Assembly (NCBI GenBank): GCA_900557355.1
Contig: USSR01000449.1
Coordinates: 1 to 5,878, forward strand
Source: an uncultured Bacteroides sp.
GTDB lineage: Bacteria; Bacteroidota; Bacteroidia; Bacteroidales; Bacteroidaceae
DNA length: 5,878 bases
Reading direction: 5' to 3'
Shown: in pieces, positions 5,573 to 5,878 of the stretch
Numbering within the stretch: the first letter of the stretch is position 1
How the letters are laid out: every line of letters begins with the position of its first letter
Notes under the pieces: model-generated
Database searches by the model: none
Seen by the model: only the letters and a program-made list of their open reading frames with translations
What the model was told of the DNA's origin: nothing
Position numbers and translations under genes: made by a program

Positions 5573-5878
5573 CTAAAAGCTCTATACGTTTATATAGCAT
5601 GTCAAGGAGCCGACTGTTTGCTTTTATTAGCTCACGAAGATCATCTGCCGCTTCGATATGCACGCTACTACAGTCTTTAGCGACTCCAATATTAGTTCCG
5701 ATAGTACCGGAATTATTGACATACACATTCCCGTCTATTTTATTAAATAGTTCTAATGCAGACATATTTAGTACCTCTGCTATTTTATTCAGCCTGGTTA
5801 ACGTGAGGTCAGTTTCACCATATTCAATCTTACAATAGGCACTTGTTGATAAGTTCAACTTTTCTCCCATTTGTTCGG
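5553..5878 (-). CDS. XRE-family helix-turn-helix regulator, N-terminus outside the window
   Basis: The frame is still open at the window edge (codons for Glu-Gln precede the Met at 5870). In XRE proteins that point lies within helix 2 of the DNA-binding domain, so the true start, perhaps 15-20 residues upstream, is not shown. Counting from the Met at 5870, residues 1-45 are the rest of the XRE domain: EKLNLSTSAYCKIEYGE is the recognition region, followed by LNKIAEVLNMSALELF. A Gly/Asn/Val-rich linker follows (about 47-63). Residues about 74-103 are a probable coiled coil that could mediate dimerisation. It converges on the phosphoesterase gene. It could regulate its own unit or a neighbouring element to the right; nothing here ties it to the enzyme cluster. 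Confidence 0.85.
   Translation of the reverse strand, partial: EQMGEKLNLSTSAYCKIEYGETDLTLTRLNKIAEVLNMSALELFNKIDGNVYVNNSGTIGTNIGVAKDCSSVHIEAADDLRELIKANSRLLDMLYKRIELLENKVLL

Noticed and set aside
1..5878. CRISPR array, tRNA, rRNA or insertion sequence
   Set aside because: I saw no regularly spaced direct repeats, no tRNA-like cloverleaf or CCA-type end, and no transposase or terminal inverted repeats.

Overview
The window looks like a stretch of a Bacteroidales chromosome (Bacteroides or a close relative). Three things suggest this: the left-end protein is the C-terminus of a carboxylase/decarboxylase subunit in the form I associate with this order; TAnnTTTG-type -7 promoter boxes are present and Shine-Dalgarno sequences are weak or absent; and the regulators are of styles common there. 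The left end is a housekeeping gene. From about base 700 onward the DNA is visibly more AT-rich and carries accessory-type genes.

Layout. Bases 1-473 hold the 3' end of the carboxylase/decarboxylase gene, whose biotinyl-like domain lacks the usual acceptor lysine, followed by a hairpin terminator (518-562). A gene for an unrecognised 166-residue protein (707-1207) runs leftward. Between it and a rightward WYL-domain regulator gene (1497-2396) lies a 289-bp divergent control region. This holds repeated GTRTGCA half-sites, two of them as dyads with 7-bp spacers, placed on candidate -7 boxes facing both ways.

After a 58-bp gap come three rightward genes joined by two ATGA start/stop overlaps: a PD-(D/E)XK-type nuclease-like protein (2455-3474), a beta-CASP metallo-beta-lactamase-fold nuclease (3471-4733) and a small calcineurin-like metallophosphoesterase related to the MPPED/239AB group (4730-5299). 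The right end is a leftward XRE-type regulator (5553 to beyond the window). A short coding-like frame follows it in another phase (5441-5572).

How the genes may work together (inference): the WYL regulator and the three enzymes look like one inducible unit. The enzymes are two predicted nucleases and a phosphoesterase, so nucleic acid or nucleotide processing is the likely theme. A phage-defence or DNA-damage role is plausible because WYL regulators often control such loci, but nothing in the window proves it. I do not recognise this exact combination as a named system; it is the strongest candidate here for something undescribed.
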